From contig CM017573.1 in the NCBI GenBank assembly GCA_007844125.1, positions 2,504,293 through 2,568,292 of the forward strand: a DNA stretch of 64,000 nucleotides, written 5' to 3'. This DNA is from Sinonovacula constricta. Taxonomy: Eukaryota; Mollusca; Bivalvia; Cardiida; Solecurtidae. Under the pieces are notes generated by a model. It was not told the origin of the DNA. It made no database searches and saw nothing but the letters and a program-made list of their open reading frames with translations. The translations under genes were made by a program, and so were the position numbers. Shown here one piece after another: positions 61,460 through 64,000 of the stretch (positions are counted from its first letter, which is position 1; every line of letters starts with the position of its first letter).

Positions 61460-63475
61460 TTTACTCACCACAAACAAAAATAATTTAAGAGAACACCATC
61501 ATCTTTTGCCTAAATGTACCAAAATAGTGTTAAAATAAAAACAAACAATATAAAAGCTAATAGATATTGGCAACTATATATAATGTTAGCAAAAGAGAAA
61601 ACAAGTTTTTTTGGTTGTTTGCAGCATATTTTAGTTCGTAACCTAGCACGAAATCAAGCGTCATAAAACCGGCCTTTTAAAAATAATCAGAGTGCTTAGT
61701 ATGTCATTTTAAATATAAATACTCTTATTGATGACATATTGATCGACGCCAATAACGCCAAACCCGCGATCGAATTTCCAATAATATAAAACTTCAAAAA
61801 GCTCAATCATTTCGATAGACGGATTCGTCATCAGTTGACAAAATTGCACGAGATTAAGTGGGGCGATAAGCCATAGATTCATATTTTCAGACGATTTATT
61901 GCTTGACACACAACAAAGAACCCGACAACATCGTTTGTTGCAATGATTGTTCTGTTTGTCTAGGGAGAGTTTAATTTATACATTTATATATAAAAGGTAC
62001 TAACAATATAAGAATATACGCTTTGTTCAGCTGCAAAAACTGTTGTTATCAGAATAAGGTAGGATATAGCGGCAATATTCATTTCAAATAAACAGAGTAT
62101 TACGATTGAACGAGTTATTTGATGGCTATTTTTTCTAAAATATTTTCGACCCCTTTTGGAATCCATTCTACCAAATTTGGAAAGTATTTGCGTACGTACT
62201 ATTGTAGTGGACACTTTGTGACAATATGAAGTTTGTGTGTTTATGCCTTGTTATTTATAAGTTTCAGAAATAACTTTCTCGGTTACTAATGAAAAAGAAT
62301 AATTAGTGATTTCTTTCCCCATATTATAGATAAATAAATGAAAACAAATGGTCATTTCATTATTTTTATTTATACATTTTATCTTTCTGATTAGACCTTA
62401 GTACTCCAGTGTTTAGGACATACTACATTAAACAACTACATAACCATCGTTTCAACATTTAATTGTAATTATAAACACAAGGACACAAACAACAAGCGAA
62501 AACCATTTAAGGGATCCTGTTTATTGATTTAACGAGCAACCGTTTACGATATCTGCAGATGTTGTGTTACGTTTATTTTTAACGATTTTTAATTACATTA
62601 AAACTCAACTTTCAAAGAGCCCGGACGTCTTTACAGTCACGTTCTATACATGCTACCCTTTCACAGTCTGCTGCTCCCGTCGATTTGTGCGTTGCGTTTT
62701 ATATACTTCATATTTTCAACAAAATTGTTTTATTTCAGATATTTGCAAACAATGGTCACCATGCATGTAATATTGACAAAATATGTTTCCTCCAATTACG
62801 ACAAATTCATTATGCATTTTAAAATAGACCATGTTTTAAAATATGAAATTGCCTATGTAATATACTCAATTTAGGTTAACAGGCATCAATAAATAACTTT
62901 TTGTCAATTTAGCTTTAATTGTTTTTTTGTCAAAATGACTGAGGCTAGAAACATTTAGGGCTAATTTCTATTACATATCGGTGTTTAAATATCACTAAGT
63001 TTCTAAAATGCGTGACACTAAGATGAAATTATTCTAAAACACGCCATATTTGTAACCTTTATTTCTATTTGACAGATTGCTGTAGAACTGAAAATATGTA
63101 CACGTACATGTGTATCAATATAAGGATGTCAGTTAAATTAACAAAAATGCGGTGAAGTTGACAATGAATTACTAAAACATTCAATAAAAAATTGCTACAG
63201 AGATAAACGTCCAATTATTGTTGAATATCAGTAACCAAAATGTACAACAAAATAAGGGAAAGTTGTTCAAGCTAGAGATGTAAACATAAAGTTTACTATA
63301 GACATAGATGTGCATGAGCGAAGTAAAGGATGGGCATATATATAAACTGAAGACCGGACATGTTGGCTGACAGACAGACTTTCATTGAATTATGACGATA
63401 AGGAGCTTTATACGTAAACTTTCAATGAATAAACAAGTAGATAAACTAGATATCTACAGGTGCGGAAACACTATA

Positions 63476-63753
63476 TGGGATTGGGATTTGCCGGCATTTT
63501 TGCCGATACTGTGCAGCGACATTTCTATCATTATAGCACAGGGGCACTTATGAGGTGCCCAAAGACTGACCCCGGCCAGTCCATTATACTGACATCGATG
63601 AGTCAGGCGTAATGCTGTCCCCTTAGCCCCGAGCGTTAGGAGGGATGCCACTACTACCAACTTTAAAGTCTTTGGTTTGACCCGGCCGGGGTCCGAACCC
63701 GCGACCTCCCGATCCGCAAGAAGACGCTCTACCACCTGAGCTATTGCGGCCGG
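63476..63753 (-). mobile_element. tRNA-derived SINE, near full length
   Basis: On the minus strand it begins GGCCGCAATAGCTCAGGTGG (A-box), has the B-box GGTTCGGACCCC, and the same body and (AATCCC) tail as the 4850-5091 copy, of which it is the nearest intact relative. The 124-codon frame 63454-63828 is produced by the SINE and is not a gene. Confidence 0.88.
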
Positions 63754-64000
63754 TATAGGGTGTTCGAAGCTAGAGGATATGTAACATAAAATGTCTAATT
63801 GAAACAAACCAGTGCGCTTATTAATCATATGACATATTGATAGAGCTACTTATATATATGCTAAATGGTATGGCGTGTTTGGAAGACGCTTATGTATGGT
63901 TTGTAGCGTCAAACAGTACACGCTTTATTGTAAGAACAAAGTTGGTCTTGTTTAAAGGGATATAACTATCTTATAAGTCTTGTTGGTTTGTATGTAAGTC

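Overview
The window is AT-rich, intron-rich invertebrate nuclear DNA. It carries two spliced innexin genes in tandem, one tRNA gene, many tRNA-derived SINE copies, short non-autonomous DNA elements and several minisatellites. Innexins, with the YYQW signature and two cysteines in each extracellular loop, point to a protostome. The gene structure and the SINE families suggest a mollusc, probably a bivalve; that last step is inference. There are no bacterial operons, CRISPR arrays or intact autonomous transposons.

Layout: 1-14 kb is non-coding. It holds a 49-bp minisatellite (about 600-960), an inverted-repeat pair bounding about 1.3 kb (2119-3408), a candidate TATA promoter (3099) and a SINE with perfect 13-bp target-site duplications (4850-5091). 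From 14.18 to 18.64 kb, on the minus strand, lies innexin gene A (6 coding exons, 409 codons). A tRNA-Arg(UCU) gene is at 19970-20042 on the plus strand. From 20 to 28.2 kb there is only a SINE fragment and a diverged duplication. From 28.22 to 31.06 kb, on the minus strand, lies innexin gene B (5 coding exons, 420 codons). From 31 to 64 kb there is no gene I can name. That stretch contains a MITE-like family, SINE copies, a 32-bp minisatellite (about 55.0-55.5 kb), a 400-bp polypyrimidine tract (60.7-61.1 kb), a 245-codon orphan ORF, and isolated candidate exons at 39.15, 42.6-42.9 and 61.2-61.5 kb.

The two innexins are read in the same direction, B upstream of A, about 9.6 kb apart. They share coding-exon phases, including a tiny first coding exon of 8 or 11 nt, so they are most simply tandem duplicates. 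Both products should be four-pass plasma-membrane proteins that oligomerise into gap-junction channels or hemichannels. Gene A has one extra intron near the end of TM4, and its first intron holds broken repeats of the exon-2 boundary. Exon joins were read by eye from frame continuity, splice consensus and comparison of the two genes. No transcript data were available.
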